A stretch of DNA of 6,360 nucleotides from an uncultured bacterium (GCA_937928475.1 CALFVE010000048.1:1-6360); one strand, 5' to 3'; positions 1-6,359 are shown, counted from the first letter of the stretch. The notes: generated by a model not told the origin, from the letters alone. Numbers and translations: made by a program.

Positions 1-1
1 C

Positions 2-529
2 GAGCGCATCTATCGCTATCGCCACCCGATTCCCAAGCCCAAACGCCTGGAGAGGCAGGCGATGCTGGTACTCTGCGGACGGATGAACGGCCTGATCGTC
101 TCGGCTACGCGCCTGGTGCATTTCGGCCCGCTCCCCGAAGAACTCGCCGACAAGCACCGCGCGGTGTGCACGATAGACGCCTGCTTCAATCTGGAGACCG
201 TCCCCGGCGCGGCGGTCAAAGACATCTTCCGGCAGGCGGTAGACACCTACGCGGCACTGGGCTATGCTGACGAGTGGCGCCTGCACCACCAGGGCGGGGC
301 GACTGGCTACGGCTCGCGCACCTACAAGGGCGGCCTTGAATCCCCTGAGATAGTTCTGGAGAACCAGGCCTTTGCCTGGAATCCGTCTATCACCGGGACC
401 AAGTCGGAGGACACCATCCTGGCCACCGCGAGGGGACCCGAGTGGCTCTCCTCTCCGCTAGATTGGCCACTGATTGAGGTGGAGTGGAAGGGACAGACGC
501 TGCAGCGGGCGGGGATACTGACTCGGTAG
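2..529 (+). CDS. Peptidase M24 (Xaa-Pro peptidase-like) family protein, 3' part; probable non-catalytic homologue
   Basis: The frame is open from the left edge, so the N-terminal part is missing and 175 residues remain. The ATG at 62 is internal, because the sequence before it (RYRHPIP, then LERQA) already looks like family sequence. This is the C-terminal 'pita-bread' half of an M24 protein: HHQGG (residues 95-99) matches the GHGIG-type histidine motif, and GTKSEDT (132-138) matches the final Glu ligand motif. In active M24 enzymes two Asp, one His and two Glu bind two metals. Here LIVSATR (31-37) replaces the usual SDITR, so Asp becomes Ser34. No Asp occurs around Val23-Cys25, where the first one is expected. 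NQAFAWNP (121-128) puts Gln122 where the first Glu belongs. Only His96 and Glu136 seem kept. I infer a pseudo-peptidase or an altered activity; substrate unknown. The family call is firm, the loss of catalysis less so. Confidence 0.85.
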   Translation, partial: ERIYRYRHPIPKPKRLERQAMLVLCGRMNGLIVSATRLVHFGPLPEELADKHRAVCTIDACFNLETVPGAAVKDIFRQAVDTYAALGYADEWRLHHQGGATGYGSRTYKGGLESPEIVLENQAFAWNPSITGTKSEDTILATARGPEWLSSPLDWPLIEVEWKGQTLQRAGILTR

Positions 530-577
530 GGCCCCAACAATGACCGCCGAAGCGCACAGTCGAGAGGAGGTTGGCGC

Positions 578-922
578 ATGGCGCGGTATGATCCTGGACT
601 CATCAAGGATTACGCCGACGTGCTGTACAGTCAGGCCGCCTTCGTGGCATTCGCTCATGCAGTGGCTGGGTTAGTCCTCGGCGGAGTCCTGGGTTTCTTT
701 GCCTCGAGAACTGCGGAGGACCCGCAAACTGGTTGGGCAGTGCTGCTCGCGGCTGGTGTCGCGGGTGCTCTGGGCTACTGGTATGGGGCCGCCAAGGGCC
801 TTCGCCTGAAGCTTGAAGCGCAGGCCGCCCTGTGCCAGGTGCACATCGAGGAGAACACACGAGTCCTTGCACAGGCTGCTTCTCGGCAAGCCGACGCGCC
901 CGACACAGGCCACAGCGGGTAG
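578..922 (+). CDS. Small two-pass membrane protein of unknown function
   Basis: This 114-residue protein starts at ATG 578. A purine-rich Shine-Dalgarno site, GAGAGGAGG at 562-570, lies 7 bases upstream and makes the start secure. A short polar N-terminus with tyrosines (YDPGLIKDYADVLYSQ) precedes a hydrophobic, glycine-rich segment at about residues 20-42. A short polar loop (SRTAEDPQTG) leads to a second hydrophobic segment at about 53-71. The tail has an amphipathic helix (LKLEAQAALCQVHIEENT, 77-94) and a disordered end. No enzymatic motif is visible. The pattern resembles small conserved membrane proteins carrying a similar 'ALCQV.IEENT' tail, but that is recollection and not a search result. 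It lies 48 bases after the M24 gene on the same strand and is probably co-transcribed with it. Topology and function are open. Confidence 0.8.
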   Translation: MARYDPGLIKDYADVLYSQAAFVAFAHAVAGLVLGGVLGFFASRTAEDPQTGWAVLLAAGVAGALGYWYGAAKGLRLKLEAQAALCQVHIEENTRVLAQAASRQADAPDTGHSG

Positions 923-1045
923 GAGTGCCCAGGCGACTGACGGCCTTCCAGGACGAGGCTGTATGCTCTAGCTCCGCTCACTGCTGTTCTGACTCCATGC
1001 CCCGGCGGTCCGTGCAAGCCCTATGAACGGGAGTCTGTCCCTGGC

Positions 1046-1063
1046 TGCTACCCAGCGGTAGCG
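1046..1063. promoter_or_regulatory. Small perfect dyad upstream of the smc -10 box
   Basis: GCTACC at 1047-1052 and GGTAGC at 1057-1062 form a perfect 6-base inverted repeat around a CAGC centre, extended by one T-G pair. It covers the place where the -35 element of the TATAAT promoter should be, and no good TTGACA match is present there. It could be a regulator binding site or a chance dyad. It has no T-run, so it is not a convincing terminator for the gene upstream. Confidence 0.3.
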
Positions 1064-1081
1064 CAATCTCCCCTCCTCGTA

Positions 1082-1087
1082 TATAAT
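1082..1087 (+). promoter_or_regulatory. Probable -10 element of the smc (smc-ftsY) promoter
   Basis: A perfect TATAAT occurs at 1082-1087 in otherwise GC-rich sequence. A start site about 7-9 bases downstream (near 1094-1096) would leave a leader of roughly 35 bases before the TTG start at 1131, which is a normal length. At spacings of 16-18 bases the -35 position shows no recognisable TTGACA, so the promoter may be weak or need an activator. The ATG at 1086 overlaps this box and would not be in the transcript. Confidence 0.6.
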
Positions 1088-1117
1088 GCCTCTGTCCGCT
1101 GACTCATCGCAGCATCT

Positions 1118-1122
1118 GAGGA
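1118..1122 (+). promoter_or_regulatory. Shine-Dalgarno site that decides the smc start
   Basis: GAGGA at 1118-1122 ends 8 bases before the TTG at 1131. Upstream of the alternative ATG at 1086 the sequence is pyrimidine-rich (CCCCTCCTC) with no purine tract. This favours TTG 1131 as the real start of smc. Confidence 0.65.
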
Positions 1123-1130
1123 ACCCTCCC

Positions 1131-4100
1131 TTGCGCTTACAAAAACTCCAACTTCGCGGCTTTAAGACCTTCGCTGACCGGACCGAGATGGACTTCGGGC
1201 CGGGGATTACGGCTATTGTCGGCCCCAACGGCGCCGGCAAGAGCAATATCACCGACGCCATCCTCTGGGTCCTCGGCGAGCAGAGCCAGCGCGCCGTGCG
1301 CTCCCAGAGGTGGGAAGACGTCATCTTCGCCGGCTCCGACCAGCGCGCCCCCCTGGGCATGGCCGAGGTCGCCCTCACCATTGACAACTCCGAGGGCGTT
1401 CTCCCCATTGAGTACTCGGAGGTCGTCATTGCCCGCCGCCTCTTCCGCTCCGGCCAGAGCGAGTATCTGCTTAACGGCAGTCCGGTACGCCTGCGGGACA
1501 TCACTGATCTGTTGGTGGACACCGGCCTCAGCCCCGACGGATATGCGGTGGTCAGCCAGGGCGAGATTGATGCCATCCTCAGCACGCGGCCCGAGGACCG
1601 CCGGGAACTCATCGAGCAAGTGGCCGGGGTGCGCAAGTATCAGATGCGCCGCGCCGAGGCCGAGCGCCGCCTGGAAAGGACCCAGGCCAATCTGGCCCGG
1701 GTCAAGGATATCCTCTACGAACTCAAACGCCAGCGCGAGCCGCTGGAGAAGCAAGCGGCGGTGGCGCGCCAATATCGGGAACTCGCCGAGTCGCTCAAGC
1801 GCTTGGAACTGGCGCTGATCGTACTCGACTGGGACCGCCGGCAGGAGAAGCGCGGCCAGGCCTTGAACGAGATAGAAAACCTGCGGGTGGCCCTGGAAAC
1901 CTCTCGCAGCCGCGTGCGCGAGATCGAACTGGAGCGCGACCGGATCGAGCAGCAAGGCCAGGAGTTGTCTGAGCAACTCGACCACACCCGGGAGGCGCTC
2001 TCTCAGGCTGAACGCGAACTGGAGCGCAAGCGCCAGGACCTCGCCTTGGTTTGGCAACAGCAGCAAGCGCTGCAGGCGCGGCAGGCGCGGCTGCTGCCTA
2101 ACCTGGAGGCTCTGCGCCGCCGCGGCGAGGAACTAGCTCAGCAGGTGGCGGCTTTGCAGACCGAGGCGGTAGCGGTGCAGGCGGAGGTCGCGCGACTGAC
2201 CCCGGCGGTGGCCGAGAAACAGCAAGCCCTGGAGAGGGAGCAGCAGCGCCAGGCGGACAGACAAGCGCAGGTAGCGGCGCTGGCTGCCCGCGAGGCAGAG
2301 ATGCAGCGGGACCTGGCCCTGGCCGAGCGCGAGTTCGAGGCGATGGAGAGCCTGCAAGCGGACCTGGAAGAGCGCATCACCCGCCTGAGCGACCAGTGGG
2401 AGGGGCTGGAGCAACGTCGCCGTGAACTGCAGGAGCAGGTCACCGCGCTGCGCGAGCAGGTGCGCGGAGCGCAAGCCCGGGCCGCAGCCTGCCGCGCTCG
2501 GTGGCAGGAGGCTCAGCAGACCCAGGCCGCGCATCGCCGGGCTCTGCGCGAGCATCGCCAGAAGAAGGAGATTCTCGCCGCGTACGTGGCTGCCCTGGAG
2601 TCGCGGGCCCAGGTTCTCCGCGAACTCGCGGAGGCGCAGGAAGGTTTCGCCGAAGGCCCGCGGGCGGTGCTCAAGGCGGCCCGAGAGGGGAAACTGACGG
2701 GAATCGTGGGCGTGCTCGGAGAGATGCTGGATGTGCCGCGGCGTCTAGAGGTGGCGGTGGAGGCCGGGCTGGGCCAGCGCCTGCAGTGGGTGCTCGTCAA
2801 AGACAGCGCCGCCGCGCAGGCCGCGGCGGAGTTCCTGGCCGCTAATCGCCTGGGGCGCGCCACCTTCCTGGCGGTGGACCGGGTGGCTGCGGTTCTCCCC
2901 ACCGGCGATACCGCCGGCCTGGCCCGCACGCCCGGCGTGGAGGGAAGCCTTTCGCACCTGGTCCGCTGTCCCAAGCGCCTTGCCCATGTCTTCGACCCTC
3001 TCCTTGATGACGTGATCGTGGTGCAGGACCTGGCCCATGCTTGGCCGCTGCGCAGTCGCCTGCGGGGTCCCGCCCGCCTGGTCACTTTGACCGGCGAGGT
3101 GATCGGCCCGCTGGGCGAACTCACGGCGGGCGGTGGGGACACCGAGGTCCAAGCCGCTTTCTCCCGCCGGCGCGAGGCGCGGGAGGTGGAGGAGTCCCTC
3201 CACCGGCTGCGCAAGTCCCTCGCCGCTATGTGGGGGGCGGAAGAGGAAACCGAGGCGCGCCTCAATGAGGCGGCCGCTCTGGCCGCGGACGCCGAGGCGG
3301 AGGCGAACGCCTGCGAGCGCCAGGCGGAAGCGGGGGAAGGGCAGATGCAGGGTCTGGCCGACAGCCTGCGCGCTGCCGCTCGCGCTGCTGAGGAAACCGC
3401 CGAGGAAGTGGAGACCCTCCGTGAGCGGCTTCAGCAGGCGGTGGAGGGCGCTGCGGAGGCGCAGCGTTCCGCTCAGGGCTTGCGGCATTCCCTGGAGACG
3501 CTGGCCACCCAGCGGGCCGCTCTCCAGGGGGAACAGACCGACGCACAGGCTCTGGCCGACTTGCGCCGGGAGGCGGCTGAGGCGCAGGTGACTCTCGCGC
3601 ACGCGCAGGAGCGGGCGCGCTCTCTGCGGCACCTGCTCCAGCAGACGGACGGGGAGCGTCGCCGAGTGGCGGCGGATGAGCAGCGGCTGCAATCGGAACT
3701 TCTGGAAATCGAGCAAGAACTCCGGCGCTTGCCCGACCGCGCCGAGACCGGCGAGCAGGAACTCACGGCTTTGAGCAGCCAGGTCGAGGCGCTGAAGGAG
3801 AAGGCAGGCATCGAAAGCCGCCACCTGGCTGACTTGCGCCGCGCTTCCGCCGAGCTCGAGAAGTCGCGGCGAGAGGTCGAGGCGCTGGCTGAGCAGCAGC
3901 GGGAGGAACTGTACCGTGCTGAACTGACGCTGGCTCGCGCCGAAGCTTCGCTGGAGAACCTCGAAACGCAACTGCGCGAAGTCTACTCCCTGACTCTGGA
4001 GGAGGCCCGCGCCGCCTACCCGCAGGACTTCAACGAAGCGGCGGCGCGCCGCGAGGCCAACGTGCTGCGGGCTGAGATCCGCAAACTTGGCCCGGTCAAC

Positions 4101-4763
4101 CTGAGCAGCATTGACGAGGTCGCGCGGATCGCCGCCCGCGAGCAGTACCTGGGGCATCAGGCCGAAGACCTGGAGCAGGCCCGCGCGGACTTGCTGGAGG
4201 TCATCGCCGAGGTGGACGCCGCGGCCACCGAGGCCTTTCTCAGCGCTTTCCGGGAGGTGGGCTGTGCCTTCCAGGAACTCTTCGTGCGCTTCTTCCCGGG
4301 GGGCGAGACCAGCCTAGAACTCACCGATCCGGAGCGCCCTCTGCTCAGCGGCGTGGACGTTATGGTCCGCCTACCGGGCAAGCGCCGGCAGAATCTGCTG
4401 TTGCTCTCCGGCGGGGAGCGGGCGATGACGGCGATTGCGCTGCTCTTTGCTATGATCAAGGTCCGCCCGGCGCCCTTCTGCGTCATGGACGAGATTGACG
4501 CCGCCATTGACGCCGCTAATACCGAGCGACTAGTGGAGATCATCCGGGAGTTTGCGCAGGACTCGCAGTTCATCATCATCACCCACAACCCGCGCACGAT
4601 GGAGGCCGCCAGCGTCCTCTACGGAGTGACTATGCGCCAGGGCGGGGTCTCCCGGATGCTCTCGGTCACCCTGGAGGAAGCAAAGAAGGAAGCCAAGGAG
4701 TACGCGCCCTCGGGAGCGCCTGCCGGCAGCGCCACCACGCGAGTGTTGCCGGTGATGTCATAG
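1131..4763 (+). CDS. smc: Chromosome segregation ATPase SMC
   Basis: SMC forms the ATP-driven dimer that, with ScpA and ScpB, compacts and separates the chromosome. From TTG 1131 it has 1210 residues, close to the usual length of about 1190. It begins MRLQKLQLRGFKTFADRT, a typical SMC start. In order there follow Walker A GPNGAGKSN (31-39, lysine at 37, the same number as in Bacillus subtilis SMC), then GLSPDGYAVVSQGEIDAIL in the N-terminal head. After these come a first Glu/Arg/Gln-rich coiled coil (about 170-500), the hinge (about 520-670, ending in GEVIGPLGELTAGGGD), and a second coiled coil to about 1000. The C-terminal head has signature LSGGE (1092-1096) and Walker B CVMDEIDAAID with Asp1120 and catalytic Glu1121. 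The D-loop reads DAAN where bacterial SMCs usually have DEAN. The ATG at 1086 would add 15 unconserved residues and lies inside the -10 box. ftsY follows on the same strand; scpA and scpB are not in the window. Confidence 0.98.
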   Translation: MRLQKLQLRGFKTFADRTEMDFGPGITAIVGPNGAGKSNITDAILWVLGEQSQRAVRSQRWEDVIFAGSDQRAPLGMAEVALTIDNSEGVLPIEYSEVVIARRLFRSGQSEYLLNGSPVRLRDITDLLVDTGLSPDGYAVVSQGEIDAILSTRPEDRRELIEQVAGVRKYQMRRAEAERRLERTQANLARVKDILYELKRQREPLEKQAAVARQYRELAESLKRLELALIVLDWDRRQEKRGQALNEIENLRVALETSRSRVREIELERDRIEQQGQELSEQLDHTREALSQAERELERKRQDLALVWQQQQALQARQARLLPNLEALRRRGEELAQQVAALQTEAVAVQAEVARLTPAVAEKQQALEREQQRQADRQAQVAALAAREAEMQRDLALAEREFEAMESLQADLEERITRLSDQWEGLEQRRRELQEQVTALREQVRGAQARAAACRARWQEAQQTQAAHRRALREHRQKKEILAAYVAALESRAQVLRELAEAQEGFAEGPRAVLKAAREGKLTGIVGVLGEMLDVPRRLEVAVEAGLGQRLQWVLVKDSAAAQAAAEFLAANRLGRATFLAVDRVAAVLPTGDTAGLARTPGVEGSLSHLVRCPKRLAHVFDPLLDDVIVVQDLAHAWPLRSRLRGPARLVTLTGEVIGPLGELTAGGGDTEVQAAFSRRREAREVEESLHRLRKSLAAMWGAEEETEARLNEAAALAADAEAEANACERQAEAGEGQMQGLADSLRAAARAAEETAEEVETLRERLQQAVEGAAEAQRSAQGLRHSLETLATQRAALQGEQTDAQALADLRREAAEAQVTLAHAQERARSLRHLLQQTDGERRRVAADEQRLQSELLEIEQELRRLPDRAETGEQELTALSSQVEALKEKAGIESRHLADLRRASAELEKSRREVEALAEQQREELYRAELTLARAEASLENLETQLREVYSLTLEEARAAYPQDFNEAAARREANVLRAEIRKLGPVNLSSIDEVARIAAREQYLGHQAEDLEQARADLLEVIAEVDAAATEAFLSAFREVGCAFQELFVRFFPGGETSLELTDPERPLLSGVDVMVRLPGKRRQNLLLLSGGERAMTAIALLFAMIKVRPAPFCVMDEIDAAIDAANTERLVEIIREFAQDSQFIIITHNPRTMEAASVLYGVTMRQGGVSRMLSVTLEEAKKEAKEYAPSGAPAGSATTRVLPVMS

Positions 4764-4768
4764 GGGAA

Positions 4769-4810
4769 GTCGGTGGTCGGGAGTCGGTAGCCGGGAGCAG
4801 TGAGTGGTGG
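4769..4810 (+). repeat. Tandem heptamer array, GTCGGTA-like, forward orientation
   Basis: Five bases after the smc stop, six consecutive 7-base units run without gaps from 4769. The first three fit GTCGG followed by TG, GA or TA. The fourth (GCCGGGA), fifth (GCAGTGA) and sixth (GTGGTGG) become progressively degenerate. The array is paired with an opposite-orientation copy at 4874-4894. It does not look like coding sequence. Confidence 0.75.
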
Positions 4811-4866
4811 GGGGAACGGCGTGGCCGCTGGCCTGCCATTCTCCGACATTCATCATCCGCTCCTTC

Positions 4867-4894
4867 CATAGACCACCGACTACCGACTACCGAC
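4867..4894 (-). repeat. Tandem heptamer array, GTCGGTA-like, reverse orientation
   Basis: Read on the minus strand, three clean units (GTCGGTA twice, then GTCGGTG) occupy 4874-4894, and a degenerate fourth lies at 4867-4873. They are the inverse of the array at 4769-4810, about 80 bases away. The three clean units can pair with 4769-4789 at 19 of 21 positions if one G-U pair is counted. A transcript crossing both arrays could therefore fold into a long stem. The array ends only 11 bases before the ftsY start codon. Confidence 0.75.
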
Positions 4895-4905
4895 CAAATC
4901 CAACT

Positions 4906-5778
4906 ATGCTCAAGGGTCTCTTCAAACGAGTTGCCGCGGTCTTTACCGGCCGCGCGGTGATTGACGACGATCTCCTCGATGACCTGGAGGCAGCGCTCAT
5001 CCAGGCCGACGTCTCCGGTCCGCTGGCCGTGCGCCTGGTAGACGAACTGCGCGACCAGGCCGAGCGCGGGAGACTGACCACGCCCGACCAGCTGCGCCAG
5101 GCCCTCCAGGAACAGGTCGCGGCTCTCTTGCGGCCCTACGAAGCGCCTCTCGCCAAGGGGAAGGAGCGCCCGACCGTCTTTCTGATCCTGGGCGTCAACG
5201 GAGTCGGCAAGACCACCACCATCGCCAAACTCGCCTACCGCTACCGGCAGATGGGACAGAAGGTGCTGCTAGTGGCGGGGGACACCTTTCGCGCCGCCGC
5301 GGCGGAGCAACTTAGGGTCTGGGCCGACCGCGTCGGTTGCGATATCGTATCCCAGAAGAGTGGGGCGGATCCGGGAGCCGTGACCTATGACGGGATCAAA
5401 GCAGCCCAGGCTCGCGGGCATAATCTGGTGATTGTGGATACCGCCGGGCGCATGCACACCAAGGCCAACCTGATGGAAGAGATGCGCCGGATCGGGCGGC
5501 TCATCGAGCGCGAGCTGGGGCGGCCGGCCGACGAGCGGCTGCTGGTGCTGGACGCCACCATCGGCCAGAATGCCCTGCAGCAGGCGCGAGTCTTCCACGA
5601 CAGCCTCGACCTGACCGGTCTGATCGTGGCCAAACTGGACGGCACGGCCAAGGCCGGGATCGTGCTGACCATCACCCAGGAACTCGGCCTGCCGATCAAA
5701 CTGGTGGGGGTAGGAGAAAAACTTCCGGACCTGCAACCCTTCCGCGCCGAGACCTTTGCACAGCAGATGTTTGCTTAG
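4906..5778 (+). CDS. ftsY: Signal recognition particle receptor FtsY (SRP GTPase)
   Basis: FtsY is the membrane-associated receptor that pairs with Ffh, each activating the other's GTPase, to bring translating ribosomes to the SecYEG channel. The protein has 290 residues and no long acidic A domain, so it is a compact form. MLKGLFKRVAAVF at the start is a basic amphipathic helix fit for lipid binding, followed by the helical N domain (about 18-85). The G domain shows GVNGVGKTTT (96-105), DTFRAAAAEQL (126-136), DTAGR (178-182), AKLDG (242-246, usual form TKLDG) and GVGEKLPDL (268-276). GTAKAG (246-251) replaces the common GTAKGG. I chose ATG 4906 because it gives the family N-terminus; the frame extends back to GTG 4804, but that stretch is made of intergenic repeat. 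No Shine-Dalgarno site precedes the ATG. The gene lies 142 bases after smc and is probably in the same operon. Confidence 0.97.
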   Translation: MLKGLFKRVAAVFTGRAVIDDDLLDDLEAALIQADVSGPLAVRLVDELRDQAERGRLTTPDQLRQALQEQVAALLRPYEAPLAKGKERPTVFLILGVNGVGKTTTIAKLAYRYRQMGQKVLLVAGDTFRAAAAEQLRVWADRVGCDIVSQKSGADPGAVTYDGIKAAQARGHNLVIVDTAGRMHTKANLMEEMRRIGRLIERELGRPADERLLVLDATIGQNALQQARVFHDSLDLTGLIVAKLDGTAKAGIVLTITQELGLPIKLVGVGEKLPDLQPFRAETFAQQMFA

Positions 5779-5784
5779 GGCCAA

Positions 5785-5836
5785 GAAAAGGGGCAGGCAC
5801 ATTCTTCGCGCGCGAAAAATGTGCCTGTCTTTTTTT
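5785..5836 (+). terminator. Strong intrinsic terminator after ftsY; long REP-like palindrome, possibly bidirectional
   Basis: Starting 6 bases after the ftsY stop, GGCAGGCACATT (5792-5803) pairs with AATGTGCCTGTC (5818-5829) around a CGCG loop (5809-5812). The inner stem pairs except for one C-A mismatch at 5804/5817. The outer stem continues through G-U pairs into an A-rich left flank and a run of seven T at 5830-5836. It sits between convergent genes. On the minus strand the same palindrome ends in CCCCTTTTCTT, so it may also stop the beta-helix gene. A second small GGGG/CCCC hairpin lies at 5838-5849. Confidence 0.85.
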
Positions 5837-5870
5837 CGGGGTCTTCCCCCGTTCTATTCCCCGCGCGCGG

Positions 5871-6359
5871 CTAACGGTGCAGGTGGATGCGAGCCACTTG
5901 CCGCTGCTGATGGCCGTCCTCCGACCGGCAGGTGACCGCGATGAGATAAGGCCCGGAGGGTACCGCCGTTCCTGCGTCCGACCGGCCGTTCCACACCAGC
6001 GCATTGACTCCCGCCTTTACTGCTAGTGAGGCCCAGGCGCGCACCGGGCGCCCGGCGATGTTCATGACCTCGACCTGCAGGTCGGCCGGCGCGCTCAGGG
6101 TTACCACGATCTCGGCCCCCCCGAGCGAAGTGGGGACCGCGGCCAGGGTCATGGCAACTGCCAAGGGCCGCAGCGAAGTCGGCGCGCCGCTCTTCAGGGG
6201 GTTATAATCCACCCGTCCGTAACGGGGGTCGTCCAACTGGTCGTAGATGAAGCGGCCGTCAATCGTCTCAGCGCTGGTGCTGGCGAAGGTGTTCCCCTCC
6301 GCTTTGATGCTGTTGGGAGTTACGTTGTAGATGTCATAATCAGAATTTCCGGCGAAGGT
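5871..6359 (-). CDS. C-terminal part of a right-handed beta-helix protein with FlgD-like Ig domain
   Basis: The frame is open to the right edge, so the N-terminal part of this minus-strand gene is missing and 162 residues are seen. Residues 1-55 (with NSDYDIYNVTPNSIKAEGN, then DDPRYGRVDYNPL) match the closing region of parallel beta-helix proteins, which often read 'N.I.A.GN.WG...' and then 'DD...G.V...P'. Residues about 70-159 look like a FlgD-type Ig fold: VEVMNIAGRPVRAW, then AGVNALVWNGRSDAGTAVPSG, then PYLIAVTC. The chain ends ARIHLHR before a TAG stop. Such proteins are usually exported and bind or cleave polysaccharide, or serve as surface proteins, with the Ig domain as a C-terminal module. 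The catalytic region and signal peptide would lie outside the window, so no enzymatic activity can be assigned. A TTG at 6236 is an internal codon, not the start. The gene converges on ftsY with 92 bases between them. Confidence 0.85.
   Translation of the reverse strand, partial: TFAGNSDYDIYNVTPNSIKAEGNTFASTSAETIDGRFIYDQLDDPRYGRVDYNPLKSGAPTSLRPLAVAMTLAAVPTSLGGAEIVVTLSAPADLQVEVMNIAGRPVRAWASLAVKAGVNALVWNGRSDAGTAVPSGPYLIAVTCRSEDGHQQRQVARIHLHR

Noticed and set aside
832..1026. A 64-codon plus-strand open frame after the small membrane protein
   Set aside because: It overlaps the end of the 578-922 gene in another frame, has no ribosome binding site, and its Arg/Ser/Cys-rich sequence looks random.
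923..1045. Terminator for the upstream two-gene unit
   Set aside because: I found no hairpin followed by a T-run in this stretch; termination there may be Rho-dependent or simply not recognisable.
1086..1130. ATG 1086 as the smc start
   Set aside because: It overlaps the TATAAT box, lacks a Shine-Dalgarno site, and adds residues not found in SMC proteins.
968..1636. A 222-codon minus-strand open frame covering the smc promoter and start
   Set aside because: It overlaps the SMC head region in antisense, has Ser/Arg-rich composition with no recognisable family, and would conflict with the well-supported promoter and gene.
2745..4157. A 470-codon open frame on the minus strand inside smc
   Set aside because: It is antisense to the coiled-coil and hinge coding region. 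GC-rich codons for Glu, Ala, Arg and Gln rarely give stops on the opposite strand, and the translation is a Leu/Gln/Arg-rich mirror with no domain.
4769..4894. CRISPR array
   Set aside because: The repeat units are 7 bases in direct tandem without spacers and in two opposite blocks, so they do not fit CRISPR structure.
4769..4894. Intrinsic terminator of smc
   Set aside because: The possible stem has a loop of about 80 bases and no T-run follows, so it is not a classical terminator.
4804..4905. N-terminal extension of FtsY from GTG 4804
   Set aside because: The extra residues (including RPPTTDYRP) are translated heptamer repeat and spacer, unlike any FtsY N-terminus; ATG 4906 gives the conserved start.
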